Of a stretch of DNA of 64,000 nucleotides, positions 39,650 to 48,426 are shown piece after piece. The DNA is from Pseudomonadota bacterium (GTDB taxonomy: Bacteria > Pseudomonadota > Gammaproteobacteria > Burkholderiales > Ferrovaceae), in the NCBI GenBank assembly GCA_021798835.1, contig JAJZBQ010000010.1, forward strand, positions 1-64,000, in the 5' to 3' direction. A program made the translations under genes and the position numbers. Within the stretch, counting starts at the first letter, position 1; every line of letters begins with the position of its first letter. The notes beneath the pieces were generated by a model. The model was not told where the DNA came from. It saw only the letters and a program-made list of their open reading frames with translations, and ran no database searches.

Positions 39650-40069
39650 CTAGAGGATCTTATTCAGCAGATCCTCGCCCAGTTCGAATCCTGCTCCCAT
39701 TTCCATGGCGCGTCCAAAGTTGGAGTTGAGCAACCCCCCCAAGGCACCGAACAACCCGCCTTGTTGAGGGGCTGTCGCCATGGGAGGGGCATAGCCGGCA
39801 TTGGGGTAACTGCCTGGGGCAGGGCCGGGCATGGCGGCTTGATTCTGCCAGAACGCATGGATGGCCTGCAACGTATTTCCCATCTGTTGCTGTTGCCCTT
39901 GGATGGCCAGCGCCACCTCCCGCAGGTCGAGCAACCATTCGCGCGCATCCGGATGGCCCGCCTGGGCTGCGTTCTGCAGTTTCCCAGCCAATGCCTGCAT
40001 TTGTTGTGCCACTTGCTGCCCTTGCATTTGTAACTGTTGATATTGCTGGTCAATAGTCTGAATATCCAT
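39650..40069 (-). CDS. Small Gln-rich protein of unknown function
   Basis: I do not recognise a family. 139 residues: a Gln-rich, coiled-coil-like N-terminal half (YQQLQMQGQQVAQQMQALAG), a Pro/Ala/Gly linker (PGPAPGSYPNAGYAPPM) and a short conserved-looking tail GGLFGALGGLLNSNFGRAME. No signal peptide or membrane helix. ATG 40069 has a GGAGACTC-type site upstream (GTGGAGACTCC). It lies 14 bp before mnmC on the same strand. Codon use matches the neighbours, so it is probably real. Confidence 0.65.
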   Translation of the reverse strand: MDIQTIDQQYQQLQMQGQQVAQQMQALAGKLQNAAQAGHPDAREWLLDLREVALAIQGQQQQMGNTLQAIHAFWQNQAAMPGPAPGSYPNAGYAPPMATAPQQGGLFGALGGLLNSNFGRAMEMGAGFELGEDLLNKIL

Positions 40070-40321
40070 GGAGTCTCCACAAGCGAGAAAAAGAGGCTTA
40101 CCACCCGATTCTAGCGCAGTTTGGTGGATTCGGTATTTTATGCAAGCAATGTGAAGGTGTCGTGCTTTTTGAAGGTATGCATAGGAGATTTTCCGTCAAT
40201 CTGGAATGGCATAGAAAACTTGGTTTTCGAACTCTTATGGGGTGCCGTAGTGAAAGCGTGAGGCTTTTTCTGCGTTGAGTAACCACCGGACGGTGTCGTG
40301 ATACGCTGTCTGGCGGATCCG

Positions 40322-40344
40322 TGCCTCCGGTTTTTATGGAGGTA
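40322..40344 (+). promoter_or_regulatory. Hairpin predicted to bury the Shine-Dalgarno of the gene at 40349
   Basis: TGCCTCC (40322-40328) can pair with GGAGGTA (40338-40344), leaving a 9-nt loop. GGAGG is the Shine-Dalgarno of the ATG at 40349. Pairing would block ribosomes until the stem melts or is unwound, as in RNA thermometers or factor-controlled leaders. The stem is seen; its function is inference. Confidence 0.5.
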
Positions 40345-40348
40345 TATC

Positions 40349-41380
40349 ATGAACTTGGCGATTAAAATCATGACTGGATTGGTACGGTCGGGCTATTGGA
40401 CGGGATGGGCGCTGATGCGGCATTGGCCTCGTCGCGAAGAGAAAACACGGGAAGCGGGTCGAGTGATTGAGAGTTCGGCTTCACGGGTTGACGAAGCGCG
40501 CAATGATAGGGGTCAGGTGCCGGCCGGAGTATCGGCAGAAGAGGAGTGTGAAGAACGGCGGCATGTTGGGTTGTTGCTGGGGAAAGCCATGATTCGTTAT
40601 GGAGATGGGTACAGTGTGGTGTGTCGCTGCTATCCTGAAGACGGACGGGTGGTGTGTACTCTGTGGCTGAACTATGTGCGTTTGCAAGAGCGTTATGGGG
40701 TCTGGGTGGAGCAACGGCTGCGTTTGCGTGCCGGGGGAGTGGTGGCGCATCAACAGGCGTTGCCCAACCAGGGTTGTTTGCCGACTCGTCCTTGGGGCCG
40801 CATTGAATTGCCGGATCGTGCATTGACATTCTCGTCATTGCAAGACCAGGCATTGATTGCGCTGGTGGATCAAACCGCGGACGAAGCACAGCGCCTGATC
40901 GATGCAGAGGTTCCCGATGGGTTGCTGCAGCAGCAACCCTGGCAATTGTTGCCGGAAACTCCAACAACGACAGAGGAGGCAATGCCATCGCCTTCCGATG
41001 CCAAGATGCGTCGTGTGGTGGAAATGACCTTAAGTGCGTTGCGTGAGGCAGATGCCCAGCGTAAGCACCCCTTGGCGACAACACAGAAGTGTTATCCCAA
41101 CATGGTCAAAGCGCCGGAGGTTCGTCGCTTTACGGGGGTGTTGACGCGGGCAGGGTTTGTTGAACGCAGTGATGCAAAGGGGCGTAAATCACGCACGTTT
41201 TTTGCAGAAGTCGGTGATGAGGTACAGTCGGTGCGTCATACGGGAACCGATTTGCAGCGGGCCTTGATGCGTGAAAAAATCCAGGAAGGCGATAGAGTGG
41301 AGATTTTTGCCATCGGTCTGGTCCCGTTGGGAGGAGGTAAGTCCATGAAAAAAATATGGAGTGTTCGCAAAGTATCATGA
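40349..41380 (+). CDS. Protein of unknown function with a mobile-element-like C-terminal domain
   Basis: 343 residues from ATG 40349 (preceded by GGAGG). The N-terminus IMTGLVRSGYWTGWALM is mildly hydrophobic; the middle (LLLGKAMIRYGDGYSVVCRCY...) has no recognised fold. The C-terminus, SRTFFAEVGDEVQSVRHTGTDLQRALMREKIQEGDRVEIFAIG, resembles a small domain found at the ends of plasmid and ICE primases and related conjugative proteins, a pattern-based guess. It ends with a strong terminator, so it is a single-gene unit. Confidence 0.6.
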   Translation: MNLAIKIMTGLVRSGYWTGWALMRHWPRREEKTREAGRVIESSASRVDEARNDRGQVPAGVSAEEECEERRHVGLLLGKAMIRYGDGYSVVCRCYPEDGRVVCTLWLNYVRLQERYGVWVEQRLRLRAGGVVAHQQALPNQGCLPTRPWGRIELPDRALTFSSLQDQALIALVDQTADEAQRLIDAEVPDGLLQQQPWQLLPETPTTTEEAMPSPSDAKMRRVVEMTLSALREADAQRKHPLATTQKCYPNMVKAPEVRRFTGVLTRAGFVERSDAKGRKSRTFFAEVGDEVQSVRHTGTDLQRALMREKIQEGDRVEIFAIGLVPLGGGKSMKKIWSVRKVS

Positions 41381-41414
41381 TGTCCGATGCATTCTGAGGA
41401 GGGTCGGGGTTACG

Positions 41415-41443
41415 CGGGGCTTCTTGGTGAAGCCCCGTTTTTT
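41415..41443 (+). terminator. Rho-independent terminator after the unknown gene at 40349-41380
   Basis: CGGGGCTTC (41415-41423) pairs perfectly with GAAGCCCCG (41429-41437) across a 5-nt loop and is followed by TTTTTT (41438-41443). Confidence 0.94.
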
Positions 41444-41524
41444 GTCATAACTTCTGGGATAGAATGGGGACACGCTAAGGAATGACCGTCGGATAAAAGG
41501 TGTGATGGGGGAGGGCAGGTACCG

Positions 41525-42289
41525 ATGAAGTGGTTATTGTGGATGTTGGTGTTTCTGACCGAGAAATGGCGCTCGAATGGATTGGAGCAGATCCGCGCGC
41601 AAGGAAAGGCGCGGTGGGAAGGTTGGCTGAGATCCGATGGTTTTCCTGGAGGGCTCTGGCTTAAGGGGGCTGTATTGCCTTTGCTGATACTGTGGGGAGT
41701 CCAATGGGGGGCGGGTCGTCTGGGCGTGGGGTGGGTGGTGGATTTACTGGCTTTGTTATCCTTCATGGAATTGCGTCCAGCCCTTCTGGATTTGCGCAAT
41801 GGCCTGGCTGATTGGCATCAGGAAACTGCCCAGAATACCTTGTCACAGATATTTGAGCAGGTATTCTCACGGGTATTTTATCGGGTTTTTTGTACCAGTT
41901 TCTGGTATTTCATTTTGCCAGGATCACTGGGATTGGTATTGGTTTGTGCTACGTTGGAACTGGCTCATGGAACATGGCAGGACAGGTTGGCGGGCCGCGT
42001 GCTGGCTGTGTTGGCATGGTTGCCTGCGCGTCTGCTGGGGTTCACGTTGGCTCTGGTTGGAAACTTTGAGGAAGCACTTTATGCGTGGCGCAATTTGGCC
42101 ATGAAGAAGTCTGTGGATTCCTGGGTGGTGGCTGTGGCATGGGGAGCGCTGGGTATTCAGGGGGAAGAGGAAGCGGAAGGGTTGTCGGGCGTGAATGTTG
42201 AGATGGCGATGGGGGTTGAGGCACTATTGTGGCGTGCTCTCATCGTTTGGGCGCTGGTGGCGGCGTTGGTGACGGCGATTGGGGCTTGA
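41525..42289 (+). CDS. AmpE/CobD-like inner-membrane protein
   Basis: 254 residues with several hydrophobic segments (LPLLILWGVQWGAG, VVDLLALLSF, and a C-terminal [14 protein letters not shown]). FCTSFWYFILPGSLGLVLV resembles the FWYLLLGPxGA stretch of the CobD/CbiB-AmpE family. AmpE modulates beta-lactamase induction in enterics, but no ampD lies beside it. Function here is inferred from family only. The last 66 bp overlap the 3' end of the convergent rsgA. Confidence 0.65.
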   Translation: MKWLLWMLVFLTEKWRSNGLEQIRAQGKARWEGWLRSDGFPGGLWLKGAVLPLLILWGVQWGAGRLGVGWVVDLLALLSFMELRPALLDLRNGLADWHQETAQNTLSQIFEQVFSRVFYRVFCTSFWYFILPGSLGLVLVCATLELAHGTWQDRLAGRVLAVLAWLPARLLGFTLALVGNFEEALYAWRNLAMKKSVDSWVVAVAWGALGIQGEEEAEGLSGVNVEMAMGVEALLWRALIVWALVAALVTAIGA

Positions 42290-43177
42290 CGTGGGGATCA
42301 ACGGTGGCATGCATTCCTGCTGTAACTGTTGCAACGTCTGCAGACGCAGACTGCGCCACGGATGACCTGCCACAAAATCTTTGAGAGCGCAGTCGGGTTC
42401 CTGGAGATGTTGGCAGTCGGGAAAGCGGCACTGCCCTTGCAAGGAAGTAAACTCCGGAAAAAATGCGATCAATTCCTGGGCTACCAGATAACCCAGGCCA
42501 AATGATTGGATGCCGGGGCTGTCCATGAGCCAGCCATGGGTGAGAGGGTAAGCGCGGCTGGCTGTGGTAGTGTGACAACCGCCATCGAGGGCGACGGAAA
42601 TTGCCTGGGTAGCGGCACGTGCGCCGGGGATCAGCGCATTGAGCAACGTGGACTTCCCCATACCGGATTGGCCTACCAGTAAACTTTGGTGATGTTCCAA
42701 CTGCTCCCGAAGCCCTTGAGTATCGTTCATGTTGACAGTGATCAGCGGGTATCCGAGTGTTTCAAAATACTCCAGAGCCGGACGCCATTGTGCGGTGCTG
42801 GCTTGAAGATCTGACTTGGTGAGAATCAACAGAGGGGGAATATGAGCCGCTTCAGCACTGATCAGGGTACGTGATATCAGTTCCAGGCTGGGGGTGGGCT
42901 CGCCGGCAGACACCAGCAGCACGCGGTCAACATTGGCGGCCAGCAATTTCTGGCGTTTGTGGTCGGCACGCCACAGTAGACTCTGGCGTGCATCGATGGT
43001 TTCGATGACACCCTGTCCTGATCCGGTGGGGAGGTAGCGTACATGGTCGCCACAGGCGACATCATGACGTTTGCCGCGTCGTACACAGATCACGGCGGTG
43101 TGGGGATCCTCGAAAGAGACGACTTCAAAGTGTTGACCAAAAGCACCGCGCACCCATCCTGATAGAAGGGAAGTCAT
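42224..43177 (-). CDS. rsgA: Ribosome small-subunit GTPase RsgA
   Basis: Late 30S assembly GTPase with circularly permuted GTPase motifs: G4 TKSD, G1 [15 protein letters not shown]3 DSPG. An N-terminal OB-fold region and the C-terminal zinc site ([14 protein letters not shown]) are present. 317 residues, with an extra polar tail of about 25 residues that overlaps the neighbouring gene. Divergent from orn, a common arrangement in proteobacteria. Confidence 0.95.
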   Translation of the reverse strand: MTSLLSGWVRGAFGQHFEVVSFEDPHTAVICVRRGKRHDVACGDHVRYLPTGSGQGVIETIDARQSLLWRADHKRQKLLAANVDRVLLVSAGEPTPSLELISRTLISAEAAHIPPLLILTKSDLQASTAQWRPALEYFETLGYPLITVNMNDTQGLREQLEHHQSLLVGQSGMGKSTLLNALIPGARAATQAISVALDGGCHTTTASRAYPLTHGWLMDSPGIQSFGLGYLVAQELIAFFPEFTSLQGQCRFPDCQHLQEPDCALKDFVAGHPWRSLRLQTLQQLQQECMPPLIPTSSPNRRHQRRHQRPNDESTPQ

Positions 43178-43236
43178 GGCGCGAAGCGGGAGGAGGCGTG
43201 TATCATGGCATCGGCAAGCAATTCACAGGGAATATT

Positions 43237-43785
43237 ATGGCACAGGATAAAAATCATCTGGTATGGGTGGATATGGAGATGACGGGGCTTGACCCTGAGC
43301 GCGATCACATTATTGAGGTTGCCTTGGTGGTGACCGATTCGGCGCTGGAAGTGCTGGCTGAAGGACCAGTATTGGCCATTCATCAACCCGACCTCATTCT
43401 GGATGGGATGGATGAATGGAATCGCAATACCCATGGACGGTCAGGACTCATTGAAAGAATCCGTGCCACCACCCTGACAGAAACTGGAGCAGAAGATCAG
43501 TTGCTGGCATTCATGGAAGCCTGGGTTCCAGCAGGAGAATCTCCCATGTGTGGCAATTCCATTTGTCAGGACCGACGTTTCATGGCACGCCATATGCCAC
43601 GTCTGGAACGTTATTTCCATTATCGTAACCTGGATGTCAGTACCCTGAAGGAGTTGTGCAAGCGCTGGAAACCAGCGGTGCACAGCGCATTCAAAAAATC
43701 GGGAAAGCACCAGGCGCTGGCGGATATCATGGAATCCATCGACGAATTACGACACTACCGCGATCAATTCCTGCGACTCGATTAG
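43237..43785 (+). CDS. orn: Oligoribonuclease
   Basis: DEDDh 3'-5' exonuclease that clears 2-5 nt RNAs, including pGpG from c-di-GMP breakdown. Motifs: [13 protein letters not shown], the [12 protein letters not shown] region, and [27 protein letters not shown]. 182 residues from ATG 43237; the longer frame adds 13 non-family residues. Relevant here because several c-di-GMP enzymes are encoded nearby. Confidence 0.96.
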   Translation: MAQDKNHLVWVDMEMTGLDPERDHIIEVALVVTDSALEVLAEGPVLAIHQPDLILDGMDEWNRNTHGRSGLIERIRATTLTETGAEDQLLAFMEAWVPAGESPMCGNSICQDRRFMARHMPRLERYFHYRNLDVSTLKELCKRWKPAVHSAFKKSGKHQALADIMESIDELRHYRDQFLRLD

Positions 43786-43802
43786 CGGAGAGGGCTTCCG
43801 AC

Positions 43803-45458
43803 TTATTGCTGAACGGCATGCTGAAGATACCCGATGAACGACGATTCCGGCACGTAGCCTGCCAAACGCTGATCCTCCAGTTCATGACCATGGGCATCGT
43901 AAAACAGGGTGGCTGGAGGGCCGAACAGGCCAAAATGGTTGAGGAGTGCGCGGTCATCGGCGCTGTTGTGTGTGACATCTATGCGGATCAGGGTGAATGC
44001 TTGCAATGCTTGACGAACGGCTGGCTGGCTGAATACGGTGCGATCCATTTCCACGCAGGAAGTACACCAGTCGGCATAAAAGTCCACTAATACGGGACGC
44101 TGCTGTGTGCTGGCATGTGCCAGTTGCTGGTCGAGTTGGGCCAGCGTGGTGACGTGTGTGAAGGGTAGGTCGCTAGGGTTGGTCGGTGAGCGTAACAGGG
44201 GCATCAGGGTATACACGGCAACGGCCAACAGAATGATGCCGAAGAAGCGTTTGATTCCGTTCATCCAGCGTCCGGCCTTGGGCAACAGAACCCCTGCCGA
44301 GGTCCCAATGGCGAGCAACGGGGTTCCCATGCCCAGTGCCATGATGAACAGTGCACTGCCTCCCATGACCACGTCGTGGGTCTGTGCGATATAGAGCAGC
44401 CCCCCCGCCAGAGGAGCGGCCACACAAGGGCCCATGACCAGCGACGAGAGAACACCCATGAAGCCAACTCCCCAGTAGCGTCCTCCAGGGAGGCGGCCTG
44501 ATGTCAAATGGAGGCGGTTTTGCAGAGCCAGCGGCAGTTGTAACTGATACACATCAAACATGGACAGCGCCAGCACCACGAATAGGATGGCAGTGGCTAT
44601 CTGGACAGGGGGAGTTTGCAAGGCATTGGACAGCAAGGTGCCGGTGAGTCCGGCCAGAACCCCGACGGTGGCGTAGGTCAAGGCCATTCCCAGCACGTAG
44701 GTCAGCGATAGGCCAAAGGCACGCGCCTTGGTGACGTGAGCACCTTGTCCGGCAATGATGCCAGACAGGATGGGGATCATGGGAAATACGCAGGGGGTGA
44801 GTGCCAGCAACAGTCCAAACCCAAAGAAACTGAGGAGGACCCATGCAGGTTGGGCTCCTTTGAGGTAATCCGCAAAATCTTCCGGACGTCCCGACTGACC
44901 CGAGGGAGGGGCGGTACTGAGTTCGGTTCCGGTGGGTTGTAACTGGTAGCGAGTTCCTTCGAGATGAAAGTCTACCGTTGTGGGCGGGTAGCAGATACCA
45001 TGATCAGCACATCCCTGATAACTGACGGAGAGTGGAGTGGTGGGTGCATTGACAGGCAAGTCGAGGGCCACCTGAAATGGGTGTCGATAAATCCAGACCT
45101 GGCCAAAACTGGGATCTTCCTTGGCTTCTGCGGGCGGGAAGCGCAGTGTGGTGGACTGTTGGTTGGCTAATTTGACGTGGATGCGGTCTCGGTAAAGATA
45201 ATATCCGGGGGCTGGCGTAAAGGTGAGAATCAGGTTTCTTGGGGTGGCGGCACTGTCTACAGCTACTTTGAAAGCCTGATCTGGCATCAGAAAAGTCCGT
45301 GTGGCACCGCTGTCGATGGATGCAGGCAAAGGGCGGTTGGGTAGAGCCAGGCCATCGATGGCCATCGATGATGAGCTGATCAGTATACCGGATAGTCCCA
45401 GCAGCAAAAACAACAGACGGGTCAGGTTCCAATATTTCAGCAGGGGGTTCATCATCAA
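43803..45458 (-). CDS. dsbD: Thiol:disulfide interchange protein DsbD
   Basis: Carries reducing power from cytoplasmic thioredoxin to the periplasm. Signal region, N-terminal Ig-like domain with CADHGICYPP, eight-helix membrane domain with the redox cysteines in ALTPCVFPMIP and VMGPCVAAPLAGG, and a C-terminal thioredoxin domain with WCTSC. 551 residues. The C-terminal redox pair is CTSC where E. coli has CVAC. The start overlaps the queG stop by 4 bp. Confidence 0.95.
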   Translation of the reverse strand: MMMNPLLKYWNLTRLLFLLLGLSGILISSSSMAIDGLALPNRPLPASIDSGATRTFLMPDQAFKVAVDSAATPRNLILTFTPAPGYYLYRDRIHVKLANQQSTTLRFPPAEAKEDPSFGQVWIYRHPFQVALDLPVNAPTTPLSVSYQGCADHGICYPPTTVDFHLEGTRYQLQPTGTELSTAPPSGQSGRPEDFADYLKGAQPAWVLLSFFGFGLLLALTPCVFPMIPILSGIIAGQGAHVTKARAFGLSLTYVLGMALTYATVGVLAGLTGTLLSNALQTPPVQIATAILFVVLALSMFDVYQLQLPLALQNRLHLTSGRLPGGRYWGVGFMGVLSSLVMGPCVAAPLAGGLLYIAQTHDVVMGGSALFIMALGMGTPLLAIGTSAGVLLPKAGRWMNGIKRFFGIILLAVAVYTLMPLLRSPTNPSDLPFTHVTTLAQLDQQLAHASTQQRPVLVDFYADWCTSCVEMDRTVFSQPAVRQALQAFTLIRIDVTHNSADDRALLNHFGLFGPPATLFYDAHGHELEDQRLAGYVPESSFIGYLQHAVQQ

Positions 45459-46573
45459 TTTTCCGTTGCATCAATGGGTCGAATTCTACTCTGACTTTCG
45501 GGGGGGGGCTGAGTTCCTCTTCGTGCGTGCAATCGTTGCCATGCCCAGGCGACTGATTCGCGGACTTGTTCTGCGGGGTGTTGGTGGTGCAGAGCCAGTG
45601 CCTGGAATGCTTCGGAGCTGGGGGGGCCGTTTCCCAGGGCAATGGCAATATTGCGAAGCCAGCGGATATGGCCGATGCGGCGAATGGGGGAGCGTTGTAG
45701 AAATGTTTCAAAATCAGAAGGAGTCCAGGCCATCAACCGGCTGAGTGTGGTTGCTTGTAGCGCGTGACGGCGGGCGAAGAAAGGGAGAGTCAGGGCGGGG
45801 GTGGCAAAGCGGTTCCAGGGACAGATCAACTGGCAGTCATCGCACCCATAAATGCGATTGCCGATGAGGGGGCGCAGAGATTCCGGTATCGGTCCATCGT
45901 GCTCGATGGTCAGGTAGGCGATGCAACGGCGTGCATCCAGTTGGTAAGGGGCAAGGATTGCCTGGGTGGGGCAGATGTCCAGGCAGGCGCGACAGGAACC
46001 GCAGTGATCGGTTCCCGGTGGATCGGGTTCCAGGGGGAGGTCGCAGAGTAATTCCCCGAGGAAAAACAGTGATCCTTGGCGTTGCAGCAACAAGGTATGT
46101 TTGCCACGCCAGCCAAGACCTGACTGCTGCCCGATTTCCACCTCGAAAAGCGGAGCGCTGTCGCTGAAGGGGCGCCACTGAAATGGGCCATAAACCTGTG
46201 TCAGGCGCTCGGCCAATTGTTTCAGTCGTTGGCGTACCACGCGATGGTAATCATCGCCCAGAGCGTACTGGGCGATGTATCCCTGCTCGGGTTGCTGGAG
46301 TTGCTGCCAACGGGTGGAGATGGGCTCGGTATGATAGGGAAGGCTGACGCTGATGACGACTTGAGTGCCAGGCAATAACTGCTGTGGGGAGCGGCGCAGT
46401 TCGCGGTGGCGTTCAAGCCAGTTCATGGTACCGTGATGACCGGCTGCCAGCCATTGGTCGAGTGCTTGCGAGGCATGGGTCAGGGTGGGGCGACTGACGC
46501 GCACCTGACTGAACCCCAGGGCTAGAGTTTCGCGCGTTAGCAACCTGCGCAGATGGGTTGGCAAGGGGTCCAT
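45455..46573 (-). CDS. queG: Epoxyqueuosine reductase QueG
   Basis: Last step of queuosine tRNA modification, a cobalamin- and Fe-S-dependent reductase. Two 4Fe-4S motifs (CGSCRACLDICPTQAI and YGCDDCQLICPWN) and the C-terminal HEAT-like helices (LRNIAIALGNGP, VRESVAWAWQRL) are visible. 372 residues. Divergent from tsaE over 21 bp; usually neighbours in betaproteobacteria. Confidence 0.95.
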   Translation of the reverse strand: MDPLPTHLRRLLTRETLALGFSQVRVSRPTLTHASQALDQWLAAGHHGTMNWLERHRELRRSPQQLLPGTQVVISVSLPYHTEPISTRWQQLQQPEQGYIAQYALGDDYHRVVRQRLKQLAERLTQVYGPFQWRPFSDSAPLFEVEIGQQSGLGWRGKHTLLLQRQGSLFFLGELLCDLPLEPDPPGTDHCGSCRACLDICPTQAILAPYQLDARRCIAYLTIEHDGPIPESLRPLIGNRIYGCDDCQLICPWNRFATPALTLPFFARRHALQATTLSRLMAWTPSDFETFLQRSPIRRIGHIRWLRNIAIALGNGPPSSEAFQALALHHQHPAEQVRESVAWAWQRLHARRGTQPPPESQSRIRPIDATEN

Positions 46574-46594
46574 GAATCAGGATAGAATGGGAGC

Positions 46595-47104
46595 ATGGAA
46601 GGATTTTACCCGAATAATGTACGCGCCGATGGCCCCGTGAGGGTGGGGGAACGGTGGTTTTTGAAGGATGCTCAGGCGACGGAAGACTGGGCGCGGCGCT
46701 GGGCCGTCCATTTGGTTCCAGGCTTGGTGATCACCTTGCAGGGGGCGCTGGGGGCCGGTAAAACCGCGTTCGTGCGCGGGGTATTGCGCGGCTTGGGGGT
46801 GACGGGCACGGTGCGCAGTCCGACCTACGCGTGGCTTGAAACGTATGAACTTTCGAGGTTATACTGTTATCACTTTGATTTCTATCGTGTCACTGATGAA
46901 GGCACGGTAGAGGAGATGGGGTTTAGAGAATGTTTCCGGCAAGACAGTCTTTGCTTTGTCGAGTGGCCCGAGCGTGTGTCAAACTGGTTGCCGCGTGCCG
47001 ATGTCGCCTGGCACCTGGCCCCCCAGGACGAGGGGCGTTGTCTGATCCTGCATGCGGCTACCCCGCGTGGTCTGGCTACCGTACAACCTATGGATGGCTG
47101 CTGA
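46595..47104 (+). CDS. tsaE: tRNA t6A synthesis ATPase TsaE
   Basis: Required with TsaB/C/D for N6-threonylcarbamoyladenosine at A37. P-loop LQGALGAGKTAFVRGVLRGLG, then TVRSPTYAWLETYE, HFDFYRV and the FVEWPERV C-terminal segment. 169 residues. GGGAG precedes ATG 46595. The last codons overlap the start region of the amidase gene. Confidence 0.95.
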   Translation: MEGFYPNNVRADGPVRVGERWFLKDAQATEDWARRWAVHLVPGLVITLQGALGAGKTAFVRGVLRGLGVTGTVRSPTYAWLETYELSRLYCYHFDFYRVTDEGTVEEMGFRECFRQDSLCFVEWPERVSNWLPRADVAWHLAPQDEGRCLILHAATPRGLATVQPMDGC

Positions 47105-48426
47105 CGGGTTTGACGTTGTCGCTGGGAGGCTTGACCAGTCTTCCGGTCCGAGCAGATTCCACGACGCATATTCGTGCGGTGCGGCTTTGGCCGGCAGCCG
47201 AGTATACGCGTGTGTCGTTTGAGGCCGCAGAGCCGATTCGTGCAACTTTGTTCAGTGTGTCGGACCCGGATCGACTGGTACTGGATATGGAAGGGATTGC
47301 CAGCATTGCGCCACTGGAACAGATGGCGGCGACCTTGAGTGCGCAGGATCCTTATCTGCGCAAGATTCGAGTGGGGCACTTCAAACCGGGAGTGGTGCGC
47401 GTGGTGTTTGACCTCAAGAGTCCGGTCAAGGCCGTGACTGCCGTCCTCGATCCGGTCGGGAATTATGGCTATCGTCTGTTGCTTGATGTGTACCCGGAAA
47501 GTGCTACTCCGGATCCTTTGGCACCAGTACTCGGAGCGCCGGACCCTGTCCCGCTGCAAGTCAGGAATGAGCCATTGGCACCGCCCACCGTGGCGGAAAA
47601 GCCCGTGATACCCCCCCCTCCGACGGCTGTTTCTGCCCCGGTGTTGGCAGAAACAGCGGATGTCGCCCCCAAGGTGCTGGATAGTGCGCACCGTACCCTG
47701 ATTGTTGCGGTGGATGCGGGGCATGGGGGAGAAGACCCGGGAGCGCATGGACATGCCGGTACCCATGAGAAGGATGTGACGTTGGCCATAGCCCGGCGAC
47801 TGAAGGCGGTGATCGATGAACAACCTGGATTGCATGCGGTGTTGACGCGCGATGGTGATTATTTTATCCCCTTGCAGGAACGTACGGTCAAGGCTCATCG
47901 TCTGCATGCAGATCTGTTTGTCTCGGTGCATGCCGATGCTTATGTCGACCAGGAAGCGCGTGGTTCGTCGGTTTTTGCCCTGTCCGAGAAAGGGGCGACA
48001 TCGGTGGCGGCGCGCTGGATGGCGCAGCATGAAAACGAAGCGGATCTCATCGGGGGGGTTACCATTGCACCTCATCAGGCGTACCTGGCCCAGACGTTGT
48101 TTGATTTGTCTCAGACAGCCACCATCAACGATGGCCTGAAGATGGCCCACGCGGTGCTGGGCGAACTGGACCAGATCAATGTGTTGCATCGGGGATTCGT
48201 GGAACAGGCGGGTTTTGCGGTGCTCAAGTCTCCGGATATTCCCTCTATCCTGGTGGAAACGGCATTCATTACCAACCCCGAGGAAGAGCGCCGCCTCAAT
48301 GATCCGGTTTATCAGCAAAAATTGGCACAGGCCATTACCCGCGGCTTACAGGATTATTTGCGCAAAAGCCATGCCTGGTCCCATGTGACGACGGGGCATC
48401 AGGACAAACTGGCGGTTGGTCGATGA
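47038..48426 (+). CDS. amiC: N-acetylmuramoyl-L-alanine amidase (AmiC-type)
   Basis: Periplasmic cell-separation amidase: export signal (WLLTGLTLSLGGLTSLPVRA), AMIN domain (IRAVRLWPAAEYTRVSFEAAE...), Pro-rich linker and Amidase_3 domain with the zinc ligands in DAGHGGEDPGAHG, EKDVTLAIA, SVHADA and ILVETAFITNPEEE. The start is uncertain: an ATG at 46930 and TTG 47038 or 47110 all lie in frame; TTG 47038 leaves a sensible basic-hydrophobic signal peptide and is chosen. It ends in a 4-bp overlap with mutL. Confidence 0.88.
   Translation: MSDPACGYPAWSGYRTTYGWLLTGLTLSLGGLTSLPVRADSTTHIRAVRLWPAAEYTRVSFEAAEPIRATLFSVSDPDRLVLDMEGIASIAPLEQMAATLSAQDPYLRKIRVGHFKPGVVRVVFDLKSPVKAVTAVLDPVGNYGYRLLLDVYPESATPDPLAPVLGAPDPVPLQVRNEPLAPPTVAEKPVIPPPPTAVSAPVLAETADVAPKVLDSAHRTLIVAVDAGHGGEDPGAHGHAGTHEKDVTLAIARRLKAVIDEQPGLHAVLTRDGDYFIPLQERTVKAHRLHADLFVSVHADAYVDQEARGSSVFALSEKGATSVAARWMAQHENEADLIGGVTIAPHQAYLAQTLFDLSQTATINDGLKMAHAVLGELDQINVLHRGFVEQAGFAVLKSPDIPSILVETAFITNPEEERRLNDPVYQQKLAQAITRGLQDYLRKSHAWSHVTTGHQDKLAVGR

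Noticed and set aside
46882..48318. A 478-codon minus-strand frame opposite tsaE and the amidase
   Set aside because: Composition (very rich in Arg, His and Gln) and full overlap with conserved genes mark it as a shadow frame.
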